Below, piece by piece: positions 5,185-5,272 of a DNA stretch of 5,272 nucleotides. Within the stretch, counting starts at the first letter, position 1. Each line of letters starts with the position of its first letter. Both the position numbers and the translations under genes were made by a program. Origin of the DNA: Sphingomonadaceae bacterium (GTDB lineage: Bacteria > Pseudomonadota > Alphaproteobacteria > Sphingomonadales > Sphingomonadaceae); assembly GCA_013821585.1 (NCBI GenBank), contig JACDGO010000177.1, positions 1 to 5,272 on the forward strand, given 5' to 3'. The notes below the pieces were generated by a model, which saw only the letters and a list, made by a program, of their open reading frames with translations, made no database searches and was not told the origin of the DNA.

Positions 5185-5271
5185 ATGAGTGAGAAAGCGT
5201 CTTGCCATAAGACTCCGGATATGAGTCAACCTACGGATGACTCCGCCACTCGATTTGTCTGGTCTGAATGA
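5185..5271 (+). CDS. Possible 28-aa leader-type ORF
   Basis: The ORF encodes MSEKASCHKTPDMSQPTDDSATRFVWSE. GGAGG (5167-5171) lies 13 nt upstream of the ATG, rather far, and GGAG (5180-5183) is too close at 1 nt. An inner ATG (5221) has no clear ribosome binding site. The stop codon TGA (5269-5271) overlaps ATG (5268-5270), the ATGA arrangement typical of translational coupling, so this could be a short upstream gene or leader for a gene just outside the window. The peptide matches nothing I recognise, and a chance ORF is quite possible. Confidence 0.25.
   Translation: MSEKASCHKTPDMSQPTDDSATRFVWSE
5211..5243 (+). repeat. Three-arm alternative hairpin set
   Basis: GACTC (5211-5215), GAGTCA (5223-5228) and TGACTC (5238-5243) can pair in two mutually exclusive ways. 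The first arm with the middle gives a 5-bp stem and 7-nt loop; the middle with the third gives a 6-bp stem and 9-nt loop. The outer arms are also a direct repeat, GACTCCG (5211-5217 and 5239-5245). It overlaps the 28-aa ORF and precedes the possible gene at 5268. Confidence 0.35.
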
Positions 5272-5272
5272 A

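Larger units (their letters stand above)
5114..5272. other. Lower-GC stretch downstream of the 69-aa gene, no firm gene
   Basis: G+C is about 52% across 5101-5272 by hand count, against about 70% in the left genes. The stretch contains inverted repeats, a 28-aa ORF with a doubtful ribosome binding site, and an ATG at 5268 that may open a gene beyond the edge. I see no tRNA, convincing promoter or terminator. Confidence 0.5.

Noticed and set aside
4983..5192. 69-aa frame overlapping the small gene
   Set aside because: No ribosome binding site; the 4904 frame has an excellent one. Translation looks like an out-of-frame reading.
1..5272. CRISPR array, tRNA or rRNA gene, insertion sequence
   Set aside because: No regularly spaced repeats, tRNA-like fold, transposase or terminal inverted repeats were found on reading either strand.

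Overview
The window is GC-rich chromosomal DNA, roughly 70% G+C in the genes sampled by eye. It most likely comes from an alphaproteobacterium, probably a sphingomonad. That assignment rests on recognising the N-terminal style of the methionine aminopeptidase (MTDYVSATD followed by IKLHGPEGFEGM) and the general look of the proteins; no search was run. Long open frames occur on both strands across every real gene because of the base composition, and most of them are shadows.

From left to right: a possible divergent gene leaves the window at the left edge (first 8 codons only, minus strand). Next comes a Tet-family major-facilitator efflux protein (107-1315, plus). It converges on, and overlaps by 14 bp, a two-gene minus-strand unit made of a CinA-type MoCF-domain protein (3212-2454) followed with no spacing by a GT1-like glycosyltransferase (2453-1302). 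Divergent from that unit across 64 bp is type I methionine aminopeptidase, map (3277-4098, plus). Thirteen bases beyond map ends a minus-strand gene (4735-4112) for an unusual fusion of an N-terminal LuxR/GerE-type helix-turn-helix with a C-terminal VOC (glyoxalase/bleomycin-resistance fold) domain.

The right-hand 540 bases are the least ordinary part. A 168-bp divergent intergenic region separates the HTH-VOC gene from a small gene (4904-5113, 69 aa) that has an excellent ribosome binding site and a good -10 box. A perfect 16-bp palindrome lies almost exactly midway between the two start codons, and a second 5-6-5 inverted repeat lies just upstream of the small gene's -10. Past that gene the G+C falls to about 52%. 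This last stretch holds several inverted repeats and a 28-codon ORF whose stop overlaps an ATG at the window edge.

The left genes look like ordinary core and transport functions with no obvious shared pathway. The best candidate for something undescribed is the HTH-VOC protein, which may be a one-component ligand-sensing regulator, together with its palindromic intergenic region and the small divergent gene. That link is inference from layout and motifs only.
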